A DNA stretch of 6,040 nt from Deltaproteobacteria bacterium (GTDB taxonomy: Bacteria > Myxococcota_A > Polyangia > Palsa-1104 > JAEUJZ01): assembly GCA_017990795.1 (NCBI GenBank), contig JAGNNG010000131.1, positions 1-6,040 of the forward strand, read 5' to 3'. The notes below the pieces were generated by a model. That model was given only the letters and a program-made list of their open reading frames with translations. It did not search any database and was not told the origin of the DNA. This document shows positions 1-6,040 of this stretch, piece by piece; position 1 is the first letter of the stretch, and every line of letters begins with the position of its first letter. Position numbers and translations under genes: made by a program.

Positions 1-270
1 GAGGTGCGTAACCTGGGCTTGGCAGCGGTCGCACCCTTGTGTGCGGTGCAGGCGCAGCTGTGCGCCATTCAGATGCCCCGAGGCTATTAGACCGTGCTGC
101 ATGAGGCCGTGACCGCGATGGGTTCTGCGCTGCAGCGCATCCAGTCGCGCTGTGTGCGCTGCGGGGTGCCGTTGCAAGGTTCAAGGACCGCTGCTTTGTA
201 GGCGCCAGCTAACAAGGTTTGCTCGGTGTGCCAGGAGAGGAAATTGGACCGTGCAGATGCGGTGCGCGGC
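1..270 (+). pseudogene. Remnant of a zinc-ribbon-like gene, interrupted by two TAG codons
   Basis: Read in the frame of base 1, this stretch gives protein-like sequence with stops only at 88-90 and 199-201, both TAG. Between them it reads TAMGSALQRIQSRCVRCGVPL. After the second stop it reads APANKVCSVCQERK. The two CxxC pairs (codons 151-162 and 220-231) are 19 codons apart, as in a two-knuckle zinc ribbon, and the second stop lies between them. The frame stays open to a TGA at 445-447, but beyond about 270 it looks random. The window edge cuts the 5' end. I infer a decayed C-terminal domain, possibly of a mobile-element or plasmid protein. Amber readthrough is possible but unsupported, and chance open reading in GC-rich DNA cannot be excluded. 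I do not recognise the family. Confidence 0.3.
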
Positions 271-502
271 AGGCTCGGCGTGATCCAAGCAGCAGAGCCG
301 ACAGTTCCCCGCTACTGTTGCGCGCGCGGAATACAGAATCCTCCCGTAGCCCCGGCGAAAAAGCTGCAACGGTTTGAGCATCTACGGCTTTTGTGGAGAC
401 GCGACAGCGTCTGCTGCAAGGCCGTAGCAATCCGTAGAAGTCAGTGAGGTGGGTGTTTACTTGCGGTGGTAGTGAGCGGTTTGTGAGTGGGAGCCACGCT
501 GC
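271..502. other. Non-coding stretch upstream of the MFS gene
   Basis: I find no credible gene here on either strand. Open frames exist, but their translations are rich in Arg, Cys and Ser and look like shadow reading. The notable content is a set of short repeats: CCGTAG at 344-349, 422-427 and 433-438, and its complement CTACGG at 382-387. These surround a small hairpin at 397-412. No clear sigma-70 promoter for the downstream transporter is visible. Confidence 0.4.
381..438. repeat. Nested inverted repeats around a 6-bp hairpin
   Basis: TCTACGG (381-387) pairs with CCGTAGA (432-438). Alternatively CTACGGC (382-388) pairs with GCCGTAG (421-427). Inside these lies a perfect 6-bp stem, AGACGC/GCGTCT (397-402 and 407-412), with the loop GACA. 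The arms could form a cruciform, an RNA stem-loop or a recombinase/regulator site. No T-run follows, so it does not look like an intrinsic terminator. The repeats are seen directly; their role is unknown. Confidence 0.35.
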
Positions 503-592
503 TTGAGATGCCAGCAGCTCGGAGGTAGCTATCTGTCGCGCTCGCGTTCATGCTGCGGCACGACATCGACTTCGGGCTCGGGCCGACCATCC

Positions 593-1900
593 ATGAAAAC
601 TGATACTGATATTCCAGCTTTGCAATTTGGCATTCGTGCCAACCTCGTGCTGTTCGCGCAGCTGGTGCTGCAGGTGTTTTTGGTTGGCCTCACTATCGGC
701 ATGTTCCGCACTGTGGTTCCTGCGCTTGCGGAGTCGGAGTTCGGCGTGACCAAGGGCTCATTCATGATGCTGATGGCATTTGTGACGGCCTTCGGCTTTG
801 TCAAAGGTACGCTCAACTTTGTCGCGGGTCGGTTGTCTGAGCGCATCGGTCGCAAAAGAGTACTGTTTCTGGGTTGGCTGGCCGCACTGCCGATTCCGCT
901 TCTGATTCTGTACGCGCCCAACTGGAACTGGATTGTAGCAGCGACAGTGCTGCTAGGAATTAACCAGGGTCTTACTTGGTCGATGACGCAAACTTCTAAG
1001 CTCGATCTCACCACTGCTGCTCAGCGCGGCCTCACAATTGGAATCAATGAGTTTGCCGGGTACTTCGGCGTTGCAGTGGCGGGTGTCGCGACTGGCTATC
1101 TTGCCATCGCCTATGGACCGCGTGCCGGGCTGATGCGCTTCGGCTTTGGGGTGGTGGGCACAGCAACACTTCTGACTTGGCTAGGAGTCAAAGACACGCT
1201 GCAGTGGGCGCACGCCGAAGGCAAAAAGTATGCTGAACCCGGAGGCAGTGGTCCCAGGCCGCGCTACCCTACCAACATCACGGACACCCCTAGCACTTGG
1301 CATGTGTTCACGCTGATGTCATGGCGTGACGCACGCATGGCCGCACTTTGCCAAGCTGGGCTGGTGGAGAAGTTCGTCGATGCGCTGGTGTGGGTACTTT
1401 TCCCCGTCTATCTGTACAAGCACGGCTTGCGCCTCGCGGGCATCGGCTGGGTTGTCGGCACCTACGGCTTTGTTTGGGGAGTGTCACAGTTTGCGACCGG
1501 CTACTTGTCCGACCTCGTCGGACGACGGAAGCCTATCATCGCGGGGATGTGGCTATGTGGTGCAGGCGTTGCGCTGGTGCTACTTGGTCAAGGAGAGCTT
1601 TGGTGGTCGTGCGCTGCGGCGTTGATGGGCTTTGGAATGGCGTTGCTCTACCCGACGTTATCCGCCTCTGTGTCAGACATTGCCCACCCCAGCTGGCGCG
1701 GCTCTGCCATAGGCATCTACCGATTCTGGCGCGACCTGGGTTACGGCATCGGCGCACTTCTGCTAGGTGCGGTAGCTGCACTGTTTGGCGGCATTGAAGC
1801 GGGCTTCTGGTTCACAGCGGCCTGTATGTTTATCTCGGGCGGTGTCGTTCTAGTGCTGTGCGAGGAAACACATCCGCGCCTCAATCCCACGCGCGAGTAA
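593..1900 (+). CDS. Major facilitator superfamily (MFS) transporter
   Basis: This is a 435-residue inner-membrane permease of usual MFS length, with about 12 hydrophobic segments. The loop after TM2 carries the MFS signature as GRLSERIGRKR (residues 79-89), and the C-terminal half repeats it as GYLSDLVGRRK (303-313), the mark of the two-fold MFS repeat. A polar central loop (about 200-245, with many Pro, Gly and Lys) separates the halves. A Gly-rich TM5 (around 150-170) recalls antiporter motif C without its full pattern. I chose the ATG at 593 because the hydrophobic segment begins soon after it. The frame is open back to a TTG at 503, but those 30 codons are Ser/Cys/Gly-rich and not protein-like. 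No good ribosome binding site precedes 593. The substrate is unknown, though a drug, metal or anion exporter is plausible. It stands alone, 369 bp before the next gene. Confidence 0.9.
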   Translation: MKTDTDIPALQFGIRANLVLFAQLVLQVFLVGLTIGMFRTVVPALAESEFGVTKGSFMMLMAFVTAFGFVKGTLNFVAGRLSERIGRKRVLFLGWLAALPIPLLILYAPNWNWIVAATVLLGINQGLTWSMTQTSKLDLTTAAQRGLTIGINEFAGYFGVAVAGVATGYLAIAYGPRAGLMRFGFGVVGTATLLTWLGVKDTLQWAHAEGKKYAEPGGSGPRPRYPTNITDTPSTWHVFTLMSWRDARMAALCQAGLVEKFVDALVWVLFPVYLYKHGLRLAGIGWVVGTYGFVWGVSQFATGYLSDLVGRRKPIIAGMWLCGAGVALVLLGQGELWWSCAAALMGFGMALLYPTLSASVSDIAHPSWRGSAIGIYRFWRDLGYGIGALLLGAVAALFGGIEAGFWFTAACMFISGGVVLVLCEETHPRLNPTRE

Positions 1901-2173
1901 GTGCCTTTGAACCGGCTGTTCTTTGTAAGACTGGCTTAGTCGTTTCATATCACCGTTGCGTACGTGTCGTTCGCCGAGCAGGTGGGCTTCGATCTCGGAT
2001 GTGGTGCTGCTCGCGCTGGGCAGTAAACCAATCCGGGGCAAGACTGATTGCTGGAGGACGAGCAGCGTAGGGTATCACTGCCACGCCGCTGTACGGTGCC
2101 GCCAACTCGACCCACGACTCTGTCAGGAGCGCCACTAAACTTGGGGAGGGCCAAGTGCATTAGTTACAACTGC
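1901..2173. other. Intergenic stretch without a recognisable gene
   Basis: This gap carries only short overlapping open frames on both strands, none with a recognisable product or ribosome binding site. One - strand frame (about 1880-2080) gives moderately protein-like sequence such as TSEIEAHLLGERHVRNGDMK, but it lacks a start and runs into the MFS 3' end, so I do not call it. A weak 4-bp hairpin (GACT/AGTC, 1929-1941) after the MFS stop has no T-tract, so no MFS terminator can be named. Confidence 0.4.
2139..2156. repeat. 6-bp hairpin upstream of the DUF1259 gene
   Basis: ACTTGG (2139-2144) and CCAAGT (2151-2156) are perfect complements around the 6-nt loop GGAGGG. The downstream bases are not T-rich, so a classical intrinsic terminator is unlikely. 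It sits 17 bp before the larger palindrome at 2174-2209 and may belong to the same control region. Confidence 0.4.
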
Positions 2174-2209
2174 TAGATTCATCTGCAAAATTCATTGCAG
2201 TTGAATCTA
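2174..2209. promoter_or_regulatory. Operator-like 15-bp inverted repeat
   Basis: The left arm TAGATTCATCTGCAA (2174-2188) and right arm TTGCAGTTGAATCTA (2195-2209) are reverse complements at 14 of 15 positions; the mismatch pairs 2182 with 2201. The spacer is the 6-nt AATTCA. The element is AT-rich in GC-rich surroundings and ends 60 bp before the DUF1259 start. A weak promoter may overlap it: TTACAA (2164-2169), 16 bp, then CAAAAT (2186-2191). TATGAT (2208-2213) could be an alternative -10. Size and symmetry fit a site for a dimeric repressor or activator, and a stem-loop in the transcript is also possible. No regulator gene is in the window, so the protein that binds is unknown. Confidence 0.6.
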
Positions 2210-2257
2210 TGATGCCTACCCATACGTGGCCTTCATCCAGCGCTACGCCATCCCTCC

Positions 2258-2264
2258 AGAGAGG
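2258..2264 (+). promoter_or_regulatory. Ribosome binding site of the DUF1259 gene
   Basis: AGAGAGG lies 5 nt before the ATG at 2270. It supports that start over the in-frame GTG at codon 15, which would shorten the signal peptide. Confidence 0.65.
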
Positions 2265-2269
2265 TTCAT

Positions 2270-3226
2270 ATGTACGCCCTGCCGTTGCTGATTCCCTCCC
2301 GCTGCCTTCGCGTGATCCAGTTCCATCTACCAACGCTGCTGCTGGGACTGACTGCGGCCTGTGCGCATCAGGTCGCCAGTCACCCGCCCGATGCGCCGCC
2401 TGTCACCGTGGACTGGAAGGCGGTGGATGCGGCCATCGGCAAGCCGGGCGCGATGCAGCCGGGCGATGTCTACAAGTTTGGGCTGCCACGAACGGATCTG
2501 ACGGTCACGGTCGGGGCTGTGCAGTTCAAGCCGACGCTGGCGCTTGGCGCTTGGCTCGCGTTCAAGGCGATGCCGCATGACACGATGGTAATGGGCGACC
2601 TGGTGCTGCTCGAAGACGAAGTAAATCCAGTGCTGACCAAGCTGCAAGAGGGTGGCATCGAGCAGTCCGCGATGCACAACCATGTCTTTTCGGAGCAGCC
2701 TCGCGTCGTCTATATGCACGTCGAAGGGCATGGCGATGCGGTGAAGCTGGCGACTGCGCTGCGAGCCGGGCTGCTTTTAAGTAAGACGCCGATCACGCCG
2801 CCGAGTGGCGACCCTCCTCCATCGGTGGATCTCGATACTGCGCAGCTTGATCAGATCATCGGAACGACGGGAAAAAACAACGGTGGCGTCTATCAATTTA
2901 GCGTGCCGCGCACAGAGAAGATCACGATGGACGGCATGGAGATCCCGCCATCGATGGGCCTGGGCACAGCGCTGAACTTTCAGCCGACGGGCAGCGGCAA
3001 GGCGGCGATTACCGGCGACTTTGTGCTCGCGCCTGCCGAGGTGAACCCTGTGATCCGCGCGCTGCGCAAGCACAACATTATGGTCACTGCGCTGCACAGC
3101 CACATGCTGACCGAGGAGCCGCGCTTGTTCTTCATGCACTTCTGGGCGGTCGATGATGCGCTGATGCTGGCGCGCGGTCTGCGCGGGGCGCTGGATCAGA
3201 CAGCCTCCATCAAGGCGAGCAAGTAG
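2270..3226 (+). CDS. Tandem DUF1259 (LppY/LpqO family) lipoprotein
   Basis: This 318-residue protein has an N-terminal export signal: Arg11 and Arg14, a hydrophobic run, then LTAAC with Cys31, which fits a relaxed lipobox. I infer a periplasmic or envelope lipoprotein. Two homologous domains follow, about residues 43-167 and 185-312. Each begins with a (D)AxxIG...GxVYxFxxPR segment and ends with a His-rich motif. The motif is H136-x-H138-x3-E142-x7-H150 in the first domain and H276-x-H278-x3-E282-x7-H290 in the second, exactly 140 residues apart. This matches DUF1259, named after the mycobacterial LppY and LpqO lipoproteins, whose function is not established. The His/Glu set looks able to bind a metal, which is inference. 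The gene is monocistronic, with a palindrome and a good ribosome binding site upstream. Family call is confident; function is unknown. Confidence 0.88.
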   Translation: MYALPLLIPSRCLRVIQFHLPTLLLGLTAACAHQVASHPPDAPPVTVDWKAVDAAIGKPGAMQPGDVYKFGLPRTDLTVTVGAVQFKPTLALGAWLAFKAMPHDTMVMGDLVLLEDEVNPVLTKLQEGGIEQSAMHNHVFSEQPRVVYMHVEGHGDAVKLATALRAGLLLSKTPITPPSGDPPPSVDLDTAQLDQIIGTTGKNNGGVYQFSVPRTEKITMDGMEIPPSMGLGTALNFQPTGSGKAAITGDFVLAPAEVNPVIRALRKHNIMVTALHSHMLTEEPRLFFMHFWAVDDALMLARGLRGALDQTASIKASK

Positions 3227-3236
3227 CCATAGCTAC
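3223..3236. repeat. 5-bp inverted repeat at the DUF1259 stop codon
   Basis: GTAGC (3223-3227) and GCTAC (3232-3236) pair around CATA and include the TAG stop. There is no following T-run on either strand, so it is at best a weak or bidirectional 3'-end structure. Confidence 0.25.
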
Positions 3237-3690
3237 CCATGCCAGTGCGTCAATTTGACCAGCAGTGCGTCGGAGGCTGGGCCGTTTCTGAACGCGCCCA
3301 GATCCAGCGCGGCGGCTTGGTCTGTCGCAAAGGTGCCGTGACCGATGTAGCGCGGCCCGCCCAATGTGTAGATGGCCTGCGGCAACAATGGCAGATCGAG
3401 CCGAGGAAGCAGGCGGAGCGTGATGTCATTTTTCATCGCGCAGCTCTAGCTGTTGAAGGTGGCCTGCGTCTGGACAAGTAGGTCACCGTAGACCGGTCTT
3501 CGTTGGTCACTCGATACGGCAATCGCTAGGCCGACCAGCCCCTCGCGCTGGAGGGCCGTGTCGTCTTCGCGGCGGGCAGCGCTGCCAACTTCCGCGACTC
3601 GCTTAATCCTGCCCGAATCTCCTGTGCAGAGGCAGGGCCATGCACAAGGCTCAGCATAGACAGGGCGGCGATGCGAGCCAGCCGATGAAT
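3233..3690 (-). pseudogene. Decayed gene for a small exported protein
   Basis: Two - strand frames together look like one broken gene. The 5' part (about 3690 down to the stop at 3526-3528) gives a signal-peptide-like stretch, RIAALSMLSLVHGPASAQ, with an AxA-type cleavage site, then EIRAGLSESRKLAALPA. There is no ATG before the hydrophobic core. A shifted frame continues with GLVGLAIAVSSDQRRPVYGD and VQTQATFNS, meets an in-frame TAG (complement of 3446-3448), then runs on as MKNDITLRLLPRLDLPLLPQ and AIYTLGGPRYIGHGTFATDQ to a stop at 3233-3235. One frameshift and one stop would thus separate a plausible precursor of about 145-150 residues. It converges on the DUF1259 gene and diverges from the TolC gene. 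I do not recognise the family; an envelope or beta-barrel fragment is possible. Only the last 67 codons form an open frame with an ATG (3436). Confidence 0.38.
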
Positions 3691-3755
3691 GCTTGTTTAT
3701 AACAACTGAATCATATTGATTTGTATAGCGCGCAAGTGTTCTAAAAAGTGCTGAA
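3691..3755 (+). promoter_or_regulatory. AT-rich control region of the efflux operon
   Basis: These 65 bp are clearly richer in A/T than the flanks. They contain a perfect small palindrome, AATCA-TAT-TGATT (3709-3721), and several -10-like hexamers, TATAAC (3698-3703) and TATAGC (3724-3729), without a convincing -35 partner. The preceding CTGAATCA shares TGAATC with the right arm of the palindrome at 2174-2209. The position just before the first gene of a two-gene operon makes a promoter with an operator likely, but its exact elements are not resolved. Confidence 0.4.
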
Positions 3756-5321
3756 ATGACCGAAAGGCAACCGAAATCGCGCGCACCGGAAGGCTCTAGA
3801 AAGCGACGGACCAGCGGGCCTCTCGCCGTGGGCTTGCTCCTGTGGGCCGGGCTGACGGGCGGCGGCGTTCATGCACTGGCCGATTCCAATGTGCGCGCAG
3901 GCGAACCGCCGCGACCGTTATCAATCGAACAGGCGGTCGCGTTTGCGTTATCGCATCACCCCAGCTTAAAAGCTCGGGCGGCAGTCGAGTCGTCACGCGC
4001 GGCGCAGACCACGCAGGCTCGCATGGCGCTGCTGCCCCGGCTCGACCTGGGACTGCAGTTCACCCGCGCCACCAGCAATGTCGTAGCGGGGACCGTGTTT
4101 CCGCTGCCGGGGATGCCCAGTGTGACGGGTCCACCGATGGTTACACAACTCGACCGAGGTGAATTTGGCAGCGCGGTCAGTCTGGCCGCAGCCTGGGATG
4201 TTGCGGGGCTCGCGCAGCGCATGGCCCAGGTCGATGCAGCGCTCGCGACCGAGGCCCAAGCGCAGTCGGCGACTGCCATGCGCAAGCTCGAGGTCGCGTA
4301 TTCTGCAGCGGACAGCTACCTGCAAGTGTGGGCCGCTTCGGCGGTCGTACAGGCTATGCGAGCAGGCGTTGAGCGCGCGAAGACCCTGGCGACAGTCGCG
4401 GAGTCTTACCAGCGCGCGGATCTGCGTCCTGGTGCCGATGCCAGCCGTAGCCGCGCCGAGCTGGCGATGGCCCAGGTGCAGCAAGCGCGGGCCGAGCAAA
4501 CGGAAGCTGTGGCGCGCGTTCAGCTCGCGCAGGCGCTGGGAGTCGCTGGTATTGCCATCGAGGTTCTGCCGATGAGCGCCACCCCGTTGCAAGTCGAACG
4601 CTCCTCCGCAGCACGGGACGGCCTGCACCCTGCGCTGCGTGAATCGCAGCGCGCCATCGAAGTCGCCGAAGCACAACTGCGCGCGACGCGGATGCAGTAC
4701 CTACCACGAGTCGAGCTACTGGTCGCGCTGTGGTCGCGCGGCTCCGGTCTAAGCTCGACGGCCATCGCAGGGGGACTTGTTCCTGACGCCGCGAACTGGG
4801 GTGCGGGGCTTGTGGTGTCCTGGCCTGCCCTAGATGCGTTTAGCGTCCGCCCGCGCGTTCATGCAGCGACAGCACAACGGGCGTTCGAGATCGCGCAGCA
4901 AGAGGAGACGACCCAGGCCATCAAAAGCCAAGTAGACGCTGCACATGCCACCCTCGACGCCGCGCTGGCGGTGCTGCAATACACGCCGATGGCGCAGCAA
5001 GCCGCCCGCGCAACCGAGCAACAGGCACTTGCTCGCTACAAGGCCGGGCTCGCGCGCGTCCTTGATGTTGCCGACGCACAGCGGTTGCTGGCGCAGGCCG
5101 AGGCGGAAGATGCACTGGCGCGCGTCGGAGTGCTGCGCGCTCGGCTGCTCCTGTCGCGGGCGCTCGGGGACCTGTCGCCATTTTTTGGTGGACTTGTGGA
5201 TTTTACAACGCCGCACTCGGGGCGCGCGGTGGGTGAAGGCTCCAGAGGTTTAACCGATGGAGAGGGGCGGGCAGAGCCCTCTTTAGAAGGTGCAATGACT
5301 TCTGCGAAAGGAGGCAGCTAG
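3756..5321 (+). CDS. TolC-family outer-membrane efflux protein
   Basis: This 521-residue protein would form the outer-membrane and periplasmic exit channel of a tripartite efflux pump. It starts with a long basic n-region (RKRR at 15-18), a hydrophobic core (22-38) and a likely signal cleavage near ALA-D (40-43). No lipobox Cys is present, unlike NodT-type lipoprotein channels. Two outer-membrane efflux repeats follow. The first opens with SIEQAVAFALSHHPSL (56-71) and has LLPRLDLGLQF (92-102) entering the barrel. The second opens near GLHPALRES (289) and holds the typical ARYKAGLARVLDVADAQRLL stretch (about 425-444). Long Ala/Gln/Arg-rich helices link these. After about 476 comes an unusual Gly/Ser-rich tail. 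The ATG at 3756 follows an in-frame stop at 3726-3728 but lacks a strong ribosome binding site. The gene abuts the RND gene and is probably co-transcribed with it. Confidence 0.9.
   Translation: MTERQPKSRAPEGSRKRRTSGPLAVGLLLWAGLTGGGVHALADSNVRAGEPPRPLSIEQAVAFALSHHPSLKARAAVESSRAAQTTQARMALLPRLDLGLQFTRATSNVVAGTVFPLPGMPSVTGPPMVTQLDRGEFGSAVSLAAAWDVAGLAQRMAQVDAALATEAQAQSATAMRKLEVAYSAADSYLQVWAASAVVQAMRAGVERAKTLATVAESYQRADLRPGADASRSRAELAMAQVQQARAEQTEAVARVQLAQALGVAGIAIEVLPMSATPLQVERSSAARDGLHPALRESQRAIEVAEAQLRATRMQYLPRVELLVALWSRGSGLSSTAIAGGLVPDAANWGAGLVVSWPALDAFSVRPRVHAATAQRAFEIAQQEETTQAIKSQVDAAHATLDAALAVLQYTPMAQQAARATEQQALARYKAGLARVLDVADAQRLLAQAEAEDALARVGVLRARLLLSRALGDLSPFFGGLVDFTTPHSGRAVGEGSRGLTDGEGRAEPSLEGAMTSAKGGS
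5307..5314 (+). promoter_or_regulatory. Strong Shine-Dalgarno of the RND gene
   Basis: AAAGGAGG lies within the last TolC codons, 7 nt before the ATG at 5322. It is the strongest ribosome binding site in the window and fixes the RND start. With no gap between TAG (5319-5321) and ATG, translational coupling is likely. Confidence 0.8.
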
Positions 5322-6040
5322 ATGTGGCTCGTCCTGGGGGCGCTGCGCCGCCCGATTACGGTTCTCGTCGCTGCGCTATCGCTTCTCATCTTGGCAGGCC
5401 TGACGCTGCGCCGTGCGCCTGTCGACATTTTTCCCGACCTGGGCATTCCTGTAATCTACGTCGTGCAGCCCTATGGCGGCATGTCTCCTGCGCAGATGGA
5501 AGCGCAGGTCGTTACGTTCTACGAGTATCACTTCCTGTACATCGCCGGTATCGAGCACATCGAGTCCCAGTCGATTCAAGGGATGGCGATGCTCAAGCTG
5601 TACTTTCATCCTGGCACCAACATCCCGCAGGCGACGGCTCAGGTGACGGCGATGGCGTTTCGCGCGACCTCGTTTATGCCGCAGGGCACGCTGCCGCCGT
5701 TCATCGTGCGCTTTGATGCGGGGTCGATTCCGATTGGGCAGCTCACGTTTTCCAGTCCGCAGCGCAGCGAGGCCGAACTGCAAGACCTGGCGCTGTTCCG
5801 CGTAAGACCCTTGCTTGCAACGCTGCCGGGCGTGTCTGCGCCGCCTCCTTCCGGTGGCAAGGTCCGCACCATCGTGGTGTATCTAGACCCTGCGCAGCTG
5901 CGCGCGTTTCGCATCGCGCCCGATGAAGTCGCCGCTGCCGTGGCACGCGGCAACCTGACTTTGCCGTCGGGAAATGTTCGCATCGGCGACTACACGAGGC
6001 TGGCAACAACGAACGCGATCGTGCAAAAGCCCGCAGACCT
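5322..6040 (+). CDS. RND efflux permease, N-terminal part (cut by window end)
   Basis: The frame from 5322 runs without a stop to the window end: 239 codons of a protein that normally has about 1,000-1,050 residues. It would be the inner-membrane, proton-driven pump of a tripartite efflux system. Residues 11-29 form TM1. [11 protein letters not shown] (30-40) is the conserved TM1-to-porter junction of the family, and [12 protein letters not shown] (49-60) matches the usual Y-x-G-x-(S/A)-P-x-x-(V/M)-E pattern. The rest covers the first porter subdomain and the start of the second, with [10 protein letters not shown] and [11 protein letters not shown] resembling known segments. DIFP and the absence of CusA-like residues at this junction argue against a typical heavy-metal (HME) pump, but the segment [20 protein letters not shown] also differs from AcrB/MdtB as I recall them. 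The substrate is unassigned. The substrate-deciding regions and TM4 charges lie outside the window. Confidence 0.92.
   Translation, partial: MWLVLGALRRPITVLVAALSLLILAGLTLRRAPVDIFPDLGIPVIYVVQPYGGMSPAQMEAQVVTFYEYHFLYIAGIEHIESQSIQGMAMLKLYFHPGTNIPQATAQVTAMAFRATSFMPQGTLPPFIVRFDAGSIPIGQLTFSSPQRSEAELQDLALFRVRPLLATLPGVSAPPPSGGKVRTIVVYLDPAQLRAFRIAPDEVAAAVARGNLTLPSGNVRIGDYTRLATTNAIVQKPAD

Noticed and set aside
300..450. Possible cobalamin-type riboswitch: an ACTGTT near 314 and AGTCAG near 439 recall conserved boxes.
   Set aside because: The order, spacing and surrounding core elements do not match the class, and the GCCACTG-type box is missing.
503..592. N-terminal extension of the MFS protein from the TTG at 503.
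   Set aside because: The added 30 residues are Ser/Cys/Gly-rich without membrane or signal character, and the transporter is complete from 593.
1880..2080. Protein-like - strand frame in the MFS-DUF1259 gap, containing TSEIEAHLLGERHVRNGDMK.
   Set aside because: It has no ATG or ribosome binding site, an in-frame stop upstream, overlaps the MFS 3' end, and matches no family I know.
2139..2160. Intrinsic terminator at the 6-bp hairpin.
   Set aside because: No T-run follows the stem on the + strand.
3239..3481. 80-codon + strand frame in the DUF1259-TolC gap.
   Set aside because: It lacks a ribosome binding site and protein-like composition, and appears to be the shadow of the - strand remnant.
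3490..3499. Perfect 10-bp palindrome AGACCGGTCT.
   Set aside because: It lies inside the degraded gene, is short and GC-rich, and has no promoter context, so chance is likely.
1..6040. CRISPR array, tRNA, rRNA or intact insertion sequence.
   Set aside because: I saw no regularly spaced repeats, tRNA-like cloverleaf, rRNA segment, transposase frame or terminal inverted repeat pair.

Overview
The window comes from a high-GC Gram-negative bacterium. It encodes a lipoprotein, a TolC-type outer-membrane channel and the start of an RND pump, so an outer membrane is present. Codon use and the look of the proteins suit an environmental proteobacterium, or possibly an acidobacterial relative. No rRNA, tRNA or diagnostic marker allows a firmer placement. 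All four convincing genes lie on the + strand: an MFS transporter (593-1900), a tandem DUF1259 lipoprotein (2270-3226), a TolC/OEP outer-membrane channel (3756-5321) and the N-terminal 239 codons of an RND permease (5322 to the window end).

Layout: 1-592 has no intact gene. It holds a + frame with two in-frame TAG codons that still reads as two CxxC knuckles, and a cluster of CCGTAG/CTACGG repeats around a small hairpin. The MFS gene follows. The gap 1901-2269 has no recognisable coding content, but it ends in a 6-bp hairpin and a near-perfect 15-bp inverted repeat just upstream of the DUF1259 gene, which has a good ribosome binding site. The gap 3227-3755 appears to hold the decayed remnant of a small exported protein on the - strand, running away from the efflux operon. 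An AT-rich patch with a small palindrome lies between that remnant and the TolC gene.

The TolC and RND genes form a tight operon: the RND start codon directly follows the TolC stop codon, and its Shine-Dalgarno lies inside the TolC gene. Together they would form the outer-membrane and inner-membrane parts of a tripartite efflux pump. The periplasmic adaptor (membrane fusion protein) is not in the window and may lie downstream. The MFS exporter and the paired-domain periplasmic lipoprotein suggest an accessory transport or resistance neighbourhood, but no substrate can be read from the sequence. The most notable signals are the operator-like palindrome, the exactly spaced duplicated His/Glu motif in the DUF1259 protein, and decayed frames in two of the gaps.
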